Of a stretch of 64,000 nt of DNA, positions 1 to 11,515 are shown in pieces. A program made the position numbers and the translations under genes. The DNA comes from Protopterus annectens (taxonomy: Eukaryota; Chordata; Ceratodontiformes; Protopteridae): positions 1,425,312,121 through 1,425,376,120 of the forward strand of contig NC_056733.1 in NCBI RefSeq assembly GCF_019279795.1, written 5' to 3'. The notes under the pieces are model-generated. The model was not told the origin of the DNA, ran no database searches, and saw only the letters and a list, made by a program, of their open reading frames with translations. Numbering within the stretch: position 1 is the first letter of the stretch; every line of letters begins with the position of its first letter.

Positions 1-849
1 TGTATATAGGGAAAATAGGTGAAAACACTCAAACTAAATATTTGCCATATATTCTGGGGGCTGTGGGAAACCCAAATGGCAAAGTTGAAAACCGAAAATG
101 ATGATGAGCTTCTTGGAATTCAAGAAATGTTTTGTCAGGAAGTCCCACTGAAATGTGAAGATCTGTATTTTATATGTCTAGTCTAGAAATGTAAAGAATC
201 CTCATCAGTGAGGTAAAGTAAAGACTTCAGAGTCATCATCATGACTCTGTTTGCATTTATGAACTTGTTTAGTATTAATAAGATTAGAAATTGTCTTTAG
301 ATGTTGCCCATTTTTGGAACCAAAAATTGGCCGGGATAAAAGTCGCAATCTCTTTGATTTATGATCATGCTTTAAACTCCTTTCTTTGCCATGAGATAAT
401 CCATCTGCAAAAAGGCTAAATGCAATTGATCAACTGGAGTGTGCAAGGTAAGCTGTCACTGTACTTTCTAAACAACTTCTATTACATAGCACTGAATTGT
501 TTGTAACACTCAGTTCTCTGTGCTATCTGTTAGGTAGAAAGACAGTACTAAAAAAAGAGTATTGAGAAAGGGAAGGGACGAAGGGAAGATAGCAGACATG
601 TTGAAGATTTCTGGTTGTAGCTGCTCTTTCCTAATGCCCAAAGCTATAATTTGTCAGTTCAGCTGCTTTCCTTTGAATTGTTTCTAGAGTACTGTTGTGA
701 GGATGCCCCTTTCCTATAAAGTTTTTTCTTACTTGAAGTGAGTCTTTAGGCTTTAACAATTAGGAAATATATACATTTTATTGCATTAGGACTGTATTTC
801 TCTTTTCTTTTCTTTTATAGTGCAAAACAATATCCTATATAAAAATCCT
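1..849. other. Spacer, nothing recognised
   Basis: AT-rich sequence with no long reading frame, splice-bracketed exon, RNA gene or repeat that I recognise. The first LINE sequence starts near 850. Confidence 0.5.
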
Positions 850-1790
850 ATACAAAAATCCTAGGTAATACCTCTCCATAAAGGCAGCTCATCAACCCAA
901 GCTCACAAACTATGGAACTCTATCACTATTCTCTCACCCTTATCCAGAATCTTAGAAAGATGTATTCATACTTAGATTACTACATATGTTACTTATCATC
1001 ATCTACCCACTCCTTGAAAGCATGATTGTAGATCCAATCACAGTATAACCACTACCCTTGTAAGGTTCACAGATATAATGAATCACAATAGAAATTCAAG
1101 TCTTCTAACTTCAGCCTTATTTCTGGATCTAACCAAGGCATTTGACACAATCAATATTCAAATTCTTCTAACTAAACTCTCTTCCTATGGGCTATCACCC
1201 ACCTCACTTAACTGGTTTCTTAGTTACCTCAGGAATAGGTCCCAAGCAGTGAAATGGCAAGTTGATGTCTCCTCTCTCTTTGCTATGTCAATTGGAGTCC
1301 CACAAGGCTCCATCCCAGGACCACTAATGTTTAACTTATTTATCAATGACTTAAACACAGCAGCCTCTACTCTAATATGTGCGGCTAGGACACTACCCAT
1401 GCTCCAAAACTCACTCAGAAATCATTCTCCTCTGTAGAAGCTTGACTCAACAACTTACAACTCCTCCTGAATCCAAAAAAACTTAAACTGCTACTGTTCA
1501 TCCCCAACTTTTTCTCCTTCCAAAATGGTAGCTTTAATATAGTATCATCCAACAAGACCTATACAGACCTGGTATCCCCCATCAAACTACTAGGTGTGAT
1601 TATAAGACAACCACCTGAAATTTGATCTCCACCTTCAGTAGGCCATAAAGAGGACACACCAAAAGCTAGTCTGTCTCTATACAGTAAAACATTACCTTAC
1701 TAACTCAGCTGAACAAAACTTAGCCACTTCTATTCCACAACACACCATATGTTATACCTCTCCTATCCTAACCAATCCCAACTCCTGTGA
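850..1790 (+). mobile_element. L2-like LINE fragment (family L2-A), reverse transcriptase part
   Basis: Seen: the stretch near 855-970 reads like the motif before the RT domain (IPLHKG, then SPLSRILE). The open stretch 1078-1437 has RT blocks LFLDLTKAFDTI and GVPQGSIPGPLMFNLFINDL. Reading breaks up before the catalytic YADD box, and the remainder to about 1790 is frameshifted C-terminal RT. The same word order recurs at 11767-12165 (minus) and 26347-26712 (plus), so these are three copies of one family. Known: this block arrangement belongs to the CR1/L2/jockey group of LINEs. Inference: a 5'-truncated dead copy. L2 rather than CR1 is my best reading. Confidence 0.7.
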
Positions 1791-2009
1791 AGAGAAAGAG
1801 AAGTACAGATTTCATTTCTAATAAGCTTTCATAACAGAATGAAATCTCGAGTGTGCTTCAGTATGTGTCTGTTGATTTGCCTTCTGTCTCATATTAGCAA
1901 GAACTAACATGGTTAGAAAAGTAAAAAAAAATGTACAAAGATGTAGTAAAAGCCGAGAAACTTTTTATTTAGCACTTTTTACAATTTAAGTAGCCATCAG
2001 GTCACAAAA

Positions 2010-5000
2010 GAATGGGCAAATTTGTTCCAGAAGGGGCTGAATTTTGTGCCCACTAGGAACACAAGTATGGATAAAACTTTACTGGATGTTATGTTGTATA
2101 CAAGGAAGCTCAATTTAAGTGTGACCATTAATACTGCTTCTAATTTGAGATTTAATACAATGTGCAAAAAGGCTAGTGTATTTAAACCCCCCTACACCCT
2201 ACACTACAACTCTTTGAAAATATGTATATGAATGATATTAGGACTCTATGTAAAAATAACATTTACCCCAAGGAGAGATATAACTTAACAGAGGATGAAA
2301 TTAATTTGTTGCCCAGTATTTCCAACAACAAATTAATCAGTCATGAAACCAGATAAAGGGGGTGGGTTGGTGGTGATGGACCAACAAATATATGTGGATA
2401 GCATGTTTGGTCATTTGTTTGGGGATGGATATGAACAAGTATCCCTCAATGAACTGAACATAGCATACAGGAATATAGATATCATGTTATATGACTTGTT
2501 ATTAAATGACCAGATAATGAAAGCAGAGTATAATTTCCTGTTACAGAGTAGTCCTAGGATCCCAACAATATTTGGGATCCCAAAAATTCATAAAGACACC
2601 ACCAACCCAGCCCTTAGGCATATAGGTTCATAGGTTCACAGGTTCATAGGTAGGTACTAGGCTATTGACCCAAGGGCCTACGTAAGCCTAGCAAACAAGG
2701 TTCCCTGGCTTATGCCACCCAAGAAGTTATTTTCCTGTGCCACTGTCGAGCAGACACAGAAGTGATCCCCAGGGTGTATTTCCTATTTCCCATCCACTCA
2801 TCAAGATTTTTCTTGAAGAGTGCTAATGGAGAACTTTGCTTGACATAGATGGGTAGCCTGTTCCAGAGTATGGGAAGTCTCTGGGACAGGAATCTATCCC
2901 TCCAGCATGTCCTGTTTATTGTGGTGACAAGGTTTAGGTCCCAAGAGCATGTAGCTCGGAGGGATTGGGATTTCTTTACATGTAGCATGTCCAACCACTC
3001 TGAGTTTGACATAGGTTTATATGTTAGGCAGAGATCACCTCGGAGTAGGCGATATGCTACAGAATAAAGCTGGAGTTTTTTAAGATGGTCAGTGTAGGGC
3101 ATTTGTTTGAGGTCAGTAATCCTCTTTGTGAGGTACTTCTGTGGCCTTTCCAGCTGCTGCAGATGTCTTGTGAGGTACATTCCAAAAGGGGCATTGTACT
3201 CTATATTGGGTCGAATGAGTGTTGAGTAGACGGGAACAATGACCTCTTTTTTCCTGGATGAGAACCCTTTTGTATTGGGGTGTGCCATGTAGAAGGACTT
3301 CCTGACTACTGTGGCGATGTGACTATCAAAGGAGAGACTACTGTCCACCTGGGTCCCAAGGTCTCTTATCACACATTCGGTGTTAAGTAGATTGCTGCCT
3401 ATGTGGTAGTTCATGGGTACAGAGTTTTTACCAAAGGGGATGACACTGCACTTTTTGGGCATTGAGCTTGAGGCCATGGCTCTGACCACCAGGCATCTGT
3501 TTCAGTGAGGCCTTTCTGTAGGATCTCCACATCATTTGGGGACTTGACTATGGCAACTAGTTTGCAGTCATCTGCGAACTTCTTAGCCAGAGGCCTTCTG
3601 TGTTAGCCTGTACTTCAGAGAAGTAGATACCAAACAGGAGAGGTCCCAGGACGGAACCCTGTGGTACTCCACTTGTCACTGCTTTGAGATCAGATTTGGA
3701 GTCTGCAACTTTTACAGTGTGGGTTCTGTCAGTGAGCCAGTTGGCAACCCATCTTGTGACGTAGGGGTTTATACCTAGTTTAGTGAGTTTAGCTATAATT
3801 CCAGAATGGGGGATGGTGTCAAAAGCCTTGGCAAGGTCAAGATAGGCTGTGTGAACCACCTTACCCTCATCTACGGCTATTGCTATAGTTGATGCTAATG
3901 CATCAAAAACTTTGACTATTGCTAAGTTTCTTGACTTTCAATTAAAAAATTGTTTAAAGAAATTTCCATATATCCAAGATTCTTGGGACTGTTTAAGAAA
4001 AATCAGACAAGAATTATACAGTGACAAAATTATCTTAGTAACAGTTGATGTGAAAGACCTATTCAATGTCATACCCCATCAAGAGGGTATAGAACTATTT
4101 TATGACTTTCTTTGTAGGCACACCCAACATGTGCATTCTAGAATTCAAACTTTTAGAACTTTGATGGAAATAGTTCTAGAAAATAATTATATAATATTTG
4201 AAGGACAACTATTTAGACAGACATCAGGTGTTACCATGGGGGCTGCATGCACCCCTATGCTCACAAACATTGTTCTTACACAATGGGAGTTTTCTAAGGC
4301 TTTTCTTTCAGAAGTTTTCAAGTACTGTAAATTTTATGGGAGATACCTGGATGACATCCTGATTTTTTGGGATGGGAATTCAGACCAGCTAAGTGAATTT
4401 CTACTTTTCCTTAACTCAAATACTTCTTTTCTATGAGTCACAATGGATACCAATCTAGATAGTATTAACTATTTGGATATCCAGATTAGTAAAGACAGGG
4501 TGAACAAAAACTTTGTTTCAACTATTTACAGGAAACCAACATACTTGAACACCCTTTTACACTTTGAAAGTGGACATCCCTTGCACCAAAGAAGATCACT
4601 TGTCAAGGGCCAAGGTGTGAGGTTAGCCAGAATAGTTAGTGAAATTGAGATGTTTTACAAAGAAAGGGAGGTTTTATTGGGTATGTTGTTGAGAAGAGGG
4701 TACCCTGAAGAATTTGTGAGGTTGATATTAGAAGAAGTAACTAAGAAAATAATAGCAGGTCATTTTTTTCCATTGTTGGGTTTACACATTGATGAAGGGG
4801 TACATGTGTCAAGGTCCAGTAGTAACAATACTGGTAGTATGAGTAACAACATTATGTACAAAAATACATTGACAGTGACCCACAACCCACAATTTTCTTT
4901 GATTAGAGATATCCTAGTAAAAAATCTGTTCATCCTTAAAATAGATGAACAAGTGGGAAGTAAAACAGGTGATGAACCATTAGTGGTATATAAAAAGGAC

Positions 5001-5285
5001 ACATGCTTTAAGAACATATTAGAACAGAAAAAAGAAGGTGTGAAACATAGAAAGAATGGCAGGATGAACAAATGTGGACACTGTTCATAATGCAAGTTTA
5101 TTTTGGAGGGAGACAGTGTTGAAATGATAAAATATGGTGTGATAAGATACTACTTGATTTAATAGTAAAATCAGAAGATACGTCATTGTTCTTCACTCGT
5201 TATTTTTATGCACAAGGGACACAAACTATAACTGATAGGATTTATACCTCTAAAGATTTACTTAATAAAATTATTTTAAAATTAT
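2010..5285 (+). mobile_element. Penelope-like retroelement, split by a CR1 at 2618-3886
   Basis: Seen: 2022-2231 has the N-terminal signature KGLNFVPT and 2343-2633 has KPDKGGGLVVMD and IFGIPKIHK. After a break filled by minus-strand CR1, the reading resumes at about 3887 with AKFLDFQLK. Then come SGVTMGAACTPMLTNI and YLDDILIFW (catalytic YxDD present) at 3912-4436, and YLDIQISK, STIYRKPTYLN and SGHP at 4443-5090. The tail of the frame reads CGHCS, stop, CKFILEGDS, a zinc-binding-like linker. Known: this order of motifs marks Penelope-like reverse transcriptases, many of which carry a GIY-YIG endonuclease downstream; I cannot make one out here. Inference: one PLE of about 2 kb of recognisable coding sequence, already degraded. 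Confidence 0.75.
2618..3886 (-). mobile_element. CR1 LINE 3' fragment inserted in the Penelope-like element
   Basis: Seen on the minus strand: 3859-3557 reads AYLDLAKAFDTIPHSGII and SGVPQGSVLGPLLFGIYFSEVQA, and an intact FADD lies near 3566. 3489-2710 covers the C-terminal RT region with VIRDLGTQVDSSLSFDSH and the closing WNRLPIYVKQSSPLALFKKNLDEW. It ends at about 2618 in repeats of an 8-mer (CCTATGAA in element sense). Known: CR1 elements end in short tandem 8-mers and are usually 5'-truncated. The same 3' end occurs at 17671-17740, 20432-20955, 33594-33815, 42690 and 59812. The PLE reading is interrupted exactly by this block, so the CR1 is the younger of the two. Confidence 0.85.
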
Positions 5286-6665
5286 TCCTTGTCCTTTAAG
5301 TCAAAGTCAAAGTAAACTTTATTGTCATTTAGAACTACACAGGTAGTATAAATGAAATTTTGTGCATCAGCTCAATTCCTGAGATTACAAAGGAAAGTGA
5401 AACAACACATACAAGTAGAGGAATAAACATAACTAACAAATACAATACTACTCCCAATATACACAAGAAAGAGTAGATACATTTACCAACATTCATAAAT
5501 GAAAAGAATAGCCTCCCCTGATTTAAACTACCCTATTTAAAGTAATACAAAGCACATTACAGATTTAAATGCCTAAGTTATTTGTCTAATATTGCACTTG
5601 AGTTAAATAATACTGACTACAGATATAATAAATCAATATTGCACTTACTTAGAATATATGTAAGTATATATTTCACAAATAAATAAAAAATTGACTTATT
5701 ATGTGCATAGACCCCTGGGACTAGTGCCAAGTTCAGAAGTTTAATCACTGTAGGGTAGAAACTGTTACTGAATCTTGTAGTCCTGCAGTGGGTGCTGCAA
5801 CATCTGCTGCCTAATGCCAGATGCTTAAACAGTCCACGCACAGGATGTGTGTTGCCCTGTATTATTTTGGTGGCCTTTCGGATGCTTCTTGCAGAATAAA
5901 GATGTATCAATGGAAGACTGGAACATGTTACCTTCTCTGCAACCCTCACCACCCTTTTAGTGCCTTCCTTTCTGTAACTTTGCAGCTTCCAAACCACATT
6001 GTGAAGTTGCAGATAAGGATTCTCTCTATTGCACCTCTATAGAAGGTGGAGAGAATATGAGAAGGAAGCTTCACTTTTTTCAGCCTTCTTAAAATGTGGA
6101 GGCATTGGTGAACTTTCTTGACCAGTTGTCTGGTGTTTCCTGACCACAAGAGATCACCTGATATGTGTATACCCAGGAATTTTGTACTCTTAACCCTCTC
6201 CACAATCTCACCATTGATCCTGAGCACTGGGTGGGTTGTTCTTTATTTCTTGAAGTTGATGATAATCTCTTTGGTCTTGCTTACATTCAGGTCAAGGTTG
6301 TTCCCCTCTCACCAACTGATCAGAGATGCCACCTTCTCTCTGTATGCCCTTTCATCCTCCTTTGTGATGAGCACCATGACTGTAGTGTCATCAGCAAACT
6401 TGATGATATGGTTGGACTTGTGCTTAGCATAACAGTCGTGGGTCAGGATGGTGAATAACAGTGGGCTAAGAACATATCCTTGTGGAACTCCGGTGGTAAT
6501 CATGATGCACTTTGATGTGTTCTTACCTGAACACACCCTCTGTGGTCTCTCAATCAGGAAGTCCAGGATCCAGTTATAGAGATGTTTACTGATTCCTAAA
6601 TGTGCCGGGTTTTCTATCAGCTGCATTGGTACCACCGTATTAAATGCAAAGCTGCAGTCTCTATC
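5286..6665 (-). mobile_element. Rex1/Babar-like LINE, 5'-truncated
   Basis: Seen on the minus strand: 6635-6309 reads LGISKHLYNWILDFLIERPQ, TTGVPQGYVLSPLLFTILTHDC and IIKFADDTTVMVL (catalytic FADD kept). 6227-5946 reads VKSTKFLGIHISGDLLWS, and 5997-5617 contains the C-terminal HPVRGLFKHLALGSR and CRTTRFSNSFYPTVIKLLN. The 3' end lies at about 5286 in a tail of TTTGACTT-like repeats (plus-strand AAGTCAAAG). Known: this set of motifs matches the Rex1/Babar LINEs common in fishes. The frame is shifted between the three open stretches, so it is inactive. The 5' end at 6665 cuts into the RT palm. Confidence 0.75.
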
Positions 6666-6699
6666 TGATCTTTATGCACTAAGTATTAATTTATAGAAT

Positions 6700-9600
6700 C
6701 CCAGTATATACAATTAAATTAAAATAATTTAAAAGTTATCTTAAGAAACAAATTGAGAATTGTTTAACTTTTAATGGTAATGGCCAGGTTAGAAAGCCAT
6801 AATATGGCACTCCTTAAAATTGCATATTAAAGATAGAATGGCAAGGTAGGTTAGTAATAAAATAAAAGTGTGAAATAACACGTTGTTAGAAATACAATAT
6901 GAAATATAGGTTTGAACAACAAACAAAGAAATTAGGTAATATTGATGTCATTAAAAGATTAATGACAAAATATCAGTTTTAATGCATAAAGTGGAGATAG
7001 CTTTAGAAAAACTAAAAATGCACAGTTATGCTGTGACTTAAAAAAATCTACATAGATTAGCCATAGAAGTAAGATGTTAAACAAAAATGCACAAATCAAT
7101 AATATCCAAAATCCTCACACTAATTAACTTACTTCAGTAATAGAGGAAATACTTAATATTTAAAAAAATTCATGATGATCTTAATAAAGATAAAAATAAT
7201 AACCCTGATGATTACAGAATTGAAAAGCATATAAAGAAAAATGCTACTAATAAACTTAATGACCAACAAATATCTGTGTTGAATAAGCCTATTACCCTAA
7301 TGGAAATTAAAGACACTTAAAAAGGGGGGGATAGTAAAGACCCAGGGTTAGATGATTTAAGTATGGAATTATATAGTCAGCTTCCATTAAATATTTTGGA
7401 ATAGCTGAGTGACATTTTCAGGATAATTCAGAGTGACAAAATAATTCTCTTCTTATGGAAATTTTCTGTAATCTCACCTATACTTAAACAAGGAAAGGAT
7501 AATAAGTTAGTTTTGCCATATAGACCGACTTCATTATTAAATGTAGAATCTAAATTATTTACTTCCATTTTTGCTACAAGATTAAGAGATACAGTAGATT
7601 AATTAATAAAGATCAAACAGGATTTATAGTCAACAGATTAACATATGATAATATAAAAAGGGTAGTAACTCTCTTAGATTTTTCAAAAGAAATGAACAAG
7701 AAATTGTCCCTAATTAGCCTAGATATCAAGAGAGCTTTTGATTATGTAAATTGGAACTATTAGTTTAACTCATTACATTCAAGTGTGCCCCCAGGCATGT
7801 CTTCAGTTAACTCCTACTTACACCGCTAGGTGTCAACTATTGCGTGTTCATATTTGCATTTATAATTCCAAAACCATGTTAAATACAAGGTATCAGAAGA
7901 TTTTTTCTTAAAGCATATATGATGCAAATACAATTGTATTGATATTTGCCCTCTGTCTAATACAGCTAAAGAGATATTGAACATTATTTGTATACTATTT
8001 ATTTGTATTATAATAATTTTCATATTTCTTTAAATATCTCAATATTCAAATAACACAGACAGAACTGCATAGCCTCCTATGAAAGTTCACAGCTGTATGA
8101 AGAAAATCCTGCTGGCTAGATGTGTCTTGCTCGAATAGTTACTGAGATATCATAAGCTGTTTCTACATTACAAAATTAATATTCACTGCCTTTAATTTGG
8201 CTTATAAAATCCAGTTTAAAGCATCAAACAGAATGAATGCCACCAAATATTTTAGTTATTTTCCTTTCCAGTTATATTTATATTTAACTTTGAACTTATT
8301 ATCTAGTAAATGCTTTAACACTAAAGTTTCAGTTTTATTATTACATTTCAGCAACTATACTTTTTAAAGTACTTCTTCATACTTCTTTCCTGAAGTATAT
8401 CTTCAATTGAATTATGTAAATCTTGTATAGTTAGTAAAATATCATCTGCAAAAATTTATTTTAAACTGATAATCATTGATTAATTTATCCTAAATAGTTG
8501 GTCATTTACAGTTTTATAGTAACACTTACAGTTCCAGAGATACAAATATTTGTTTGAACTGTAAGGTGATAACTTCATTTTTTAAAGTGTGAAGCCACAA
8601 CCACTGGGAATTAGAGGCACACACTCAAAAGAGCTGTACTGGAGAGAATGAGTTAAAACTTAGAAGTGTTTGCATTTCCAGAACAATTTATTGGAATATT
8701 AAAACACCTATATGAGACTCAAGGCATATGTTAAAATTAGATTTGACATTTCTCAGGGATTCACTTTAAGCAAAGGCACAAAGCAAGTGTGTCCCTTGTC
8801 CCCTCTACTATTTGCATTAGTTGTTGAACCCTTAGCTAATGTTATAAGAAGCAATGAAAACATTGATGGAGTCTCAATTAGAAATGATTATCAATCTAAA
8901 ATGCAGCTTTTTGCAGATTATATGTTACTATTATTCAATTGAAGATATACTTGAGGAAACTGAAAAGTTTCAAGAAGTATTGTAGCCAAAATGTAACAAT
9001 AAAACTGAAATTTAAGTGTTAAATCATTTACTAGACAATAACTTTAAAGTTAAATATAAATATAATTGGGAAGGAAAATAACTAAATATTTAGGAATAAA
9101 AATCTATCAAGATGTGGGTAAGAAGATTAATAATAATTTTGAAAAAATAATTGAAGAAGTATTACTTCTTATTAAAAAAGGAATGATTTTTTTTTAATTT
9201 TGAGGATAGGTTAGTACTTATTAAAATGATTATATTATCCAAGATTATATACAAATTTCATTCAATAGCTTTAATACCTGACAAAAATGTTAAAATATTA
9301 ACATCATTCTTATGGTATCCTAAAAAGCCAAGAATTGCTTATAGAAATCATATAAAATTATGGGAGTATTATGGTGTTAGCTTCCCAGATGTAGAATCGT
9401 ATTCTCTTACTGCAAAGTTTAACTCCATTATACTCTGGATAGACTCAACTTACATTAGTCAATGTAAAACCATTCAGGAGCAGATTACTAAATTCTTAGA
9501 AGTTTATCAAATATGATAAATTAGAAATATATAACAATCATTTCATCTAATTAATAAAATTTACCCATAGAAGGAAATTCATTTCAATCTTTAGACTCTG

Positions 9601-10221
9601 CATATATGAAGTCAGTTCTTAAAACAGTTAAGAAATATGTTTTTGAAAAGTCCATTAATATCAAAATAGAAATTGTTGTGCTTCCAATTGCATACACATC
9701 TAGATTTAAGGAAACTCAGAACAATGTTAAAATGAATTTACTAAAAATGAGTGGATTAGTACTATGGTCTGGTTGCTTTGAAAAAGGAATAGCTAAGTTG
9801 GCAGAACATTTAATGAAAGATCATTAAGTAAGATGAGTTTGTTAACCAGTTAATATTATCAATCAGTAAGAAATTAATTGAATTTGTAGATAATATGAGT
9901 GAAGAGGAACAGAACACTATTCCCCCATTACATGAATATTGAAGGCAAATTGACCTACAGAGGAAGCTTGTGCAAGTTATATAAGTTAATTATGAATAAT
10001 AATAATAATTTTGATGCAAAATTCTGGAATTTTATAGATAGTAATGGATTGAGTGACTTAATAGATGGTAAGAATAAAACTTCGTTACTTAAATCAATTG
10101 GTCAAACTTCTTCAAGTTTATACCTGAAAGTCTGTATGTGGAAATATGTACATAGAATGTTTTTTACTTCCTATAAAATATTTAAGTTTGGTAAAATGAC
10201 TTTTTTAGTCTGTTGGAGATG
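6700..10221 (+). mobile_element. AT-rich L1-clade LINE (L1-C), ORF2 remnant
   Basis: Seen: 7140-7760 reads in broken frames as the L1 sequence before and in the RT domain (ITLMEIK, YRPTSLLNVESKLFTSIFATRL, LISLDIKRAFD). After a TTAA-flanked insertion the reading resumes at about 8657 and continues at 8712-8942 with QVCPLSPLLFALVVEPLANVIR and LFADYMLLLF. Here the catalytic FADD has become FADY. 9226-9516 has SKIIYKFHSIALIP and the PRI-YRNHIKLWEYYG block; 9899-10221 ends with the CWRC zinc-like motif. Known: these are ordered ORF2p blocks of the L1/Tx1 group. It has many stops and shifts. The 5' limit is a guess, since 6700-7100 is AT-rich without clear motifs. Confidence 0.7.
7769..8652. mobile_element. 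TTAA-flanked DNA element (piggyBac-like MITE candidate)
   Basis: Seen: TTAA at 7765-7768 and again at 8653-8656. The inner ends are inverted: CTCATT at the left, AATGAG at the right, extended by imperfect similarity (GTGTGCCCCCAG left against a GTGTGTGCC run read from the right). The block interrupts the L1-C reading. Across the junction the LINE reads WNY then FKT-EVFAFPEQF with one stop and one missing base. Known: TTAA duplications mark piggyBac and Kolobok transposons. No transposase frame is visible in the 884 bp, so it is non-autonomous. Superfamily is uncertain. Confidence 0.6.
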
Positions 10222-10350
10222 TAGCATTTTATTTTTTTTATTTGACATTTGTTTACTGGGATAGTCCTCTCGGGAGGTGGCCCTAGTAATTGGCTGCTAG
10301 AAAAATCTGAACTGTTATGGCAACTTAAAGTTAATGTTCACCATTACCCG
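10222..10350 (-). mobile_element. L2-B LINE 3' tail fragment
   Basis: The T-rich run and following words (TTTGACATTTG, TTACTGGGA, then a GGTGGCCC block) match the 3' end of the L2-B copy at 15410-15497 in the same orientation. This is only a tail, with no coding part. It sits immediately downstream of the CWRC motif of L1-C. Confidence 0.5.
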
Positions 10351-10411
10351 GGTCTAAATGAATGTTGCTCTATTTCTTGTTTTTTAAAACTTAAGAGCTT
10401 GTTTAGATGAC

Positions 10412-10415
<4 letters not shown>

Positions 10416-10461
<46 letters not shown>
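10416..10461. repeat. (TA)n microsatellite
   Basis: About 23 uninterrupted TA dinucleotides followed by TTTATTTATT repeats. Confidence 0.97.
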
Positions 10462-10465
<4 letters not shown>

Positions 10466-10886
10466 TTATTTATTTTTTACATGATTTAATTAGATTTCAG
10501 CAAACTTGACAAGCAATACTCGAAGGTTTGTTGTTATAGTGATCAATAGATTGTATGATTTTTTACACTTTGTATATTTTTTAAATTTTTTATTTTTAAT
10601 TGTAGTTATTTATATTTATTCATTAGATGAAATTATTTTGTGTGCGTATTAAAGTTTAGTGAATGGGAGACTTAGGCTATTATATTAATATGAACATTTT
10701 TATATACACTATTATACATACTGCTTTAGTTGTTTTGACAACTTTTTAAGGCTGTTGTTTTAGATTACATGTACAATGTGTAATGATTTGATTGTTTAAT
10801 TGATTTTAACTTAAATTGATAAGTGACAATTTATAATCATGTGATTTTGTCAAAGTTTAAATTGAGTGAATAGTATTGTTCATTGG

Positions 10887-10918
10887 CTGATGAAGTCCGG
10901 GCATTGTACCGGATGAAA
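10887..10918 (+). other. Hairpin with hammerhead-like core words
   Basis: CTGATGA (10887-10893) is followed by a GTCCGG/CCGGAT stem closing an 8-base loop, then GAAA (10915-10918). CUGAUGA, stem II and GAAA in this order are the conserved core of hammerhead ribozymes. However, there is an extra A before stem II, and I cannot draw convincing stems I and III around it. An AATAAAG follows at about 10931. It could instead be a 3'-terminal hairpin of a retroelement. Confidence 0.25.
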
Positions 10919-10964
10919 AGAGCTTCACATAATAAAGTCTACCAACAAGGAGTTCCAGAGCCTC

Positions 10965-11480
10965 ATTTAATTATTTTTTAGGTTTGTAGGGTTTGACTAT
11001 GTTGCTCAGGGCTGGGCAGGCTAAAGGTTTAAAGATTATGTTGTGTAAAGTTAAGAGCTGGACATAAAGGAGGGGGTTAGGGAGTTCTAGCCAATTAAGC
11101 ATATGTAATGGTGAACAATGATGTGTGTAGGTTTTTGAATTAGTGGAAAGCTTGGCCACTTTGTTGTAACACTGTTCCATTTTTGATCTAATGGAGGTCT
11201 ATGAGTTAGAGATAATAATGGCAACATATAGTAGGGAGGGGAGAAGGAAAGTTTTAGCAAGAGTGACATTAGTTGATGTGTTTAAGGGGTGTTTGTTTTT
11301 ATAGAGAATCCCTAGTTTCTGGTGAGTTTTCTTAATATTTTGTTGGACATGGAGATCAATTTTCAATTGTCGATAATGACCCCTAACAGTTTAGTGTGGT
11401 GGACTATTTCAATAACATTGTCTGCTGAATGTATTTTGAAATGATCTGTCAGTAGGGTAATTTTCTTGGCTGGAAGAGTA

Positions 11481-11515
<35 letters not shown>

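Noticed and set aside
2710-3489. Longest open frame in the window (259 codons, minus) as a host gene
   Set aside because: Its sequence is the C-terminal part of CR1 reverse transcriptase, collinear with 20389-20850 and 59246-59640.
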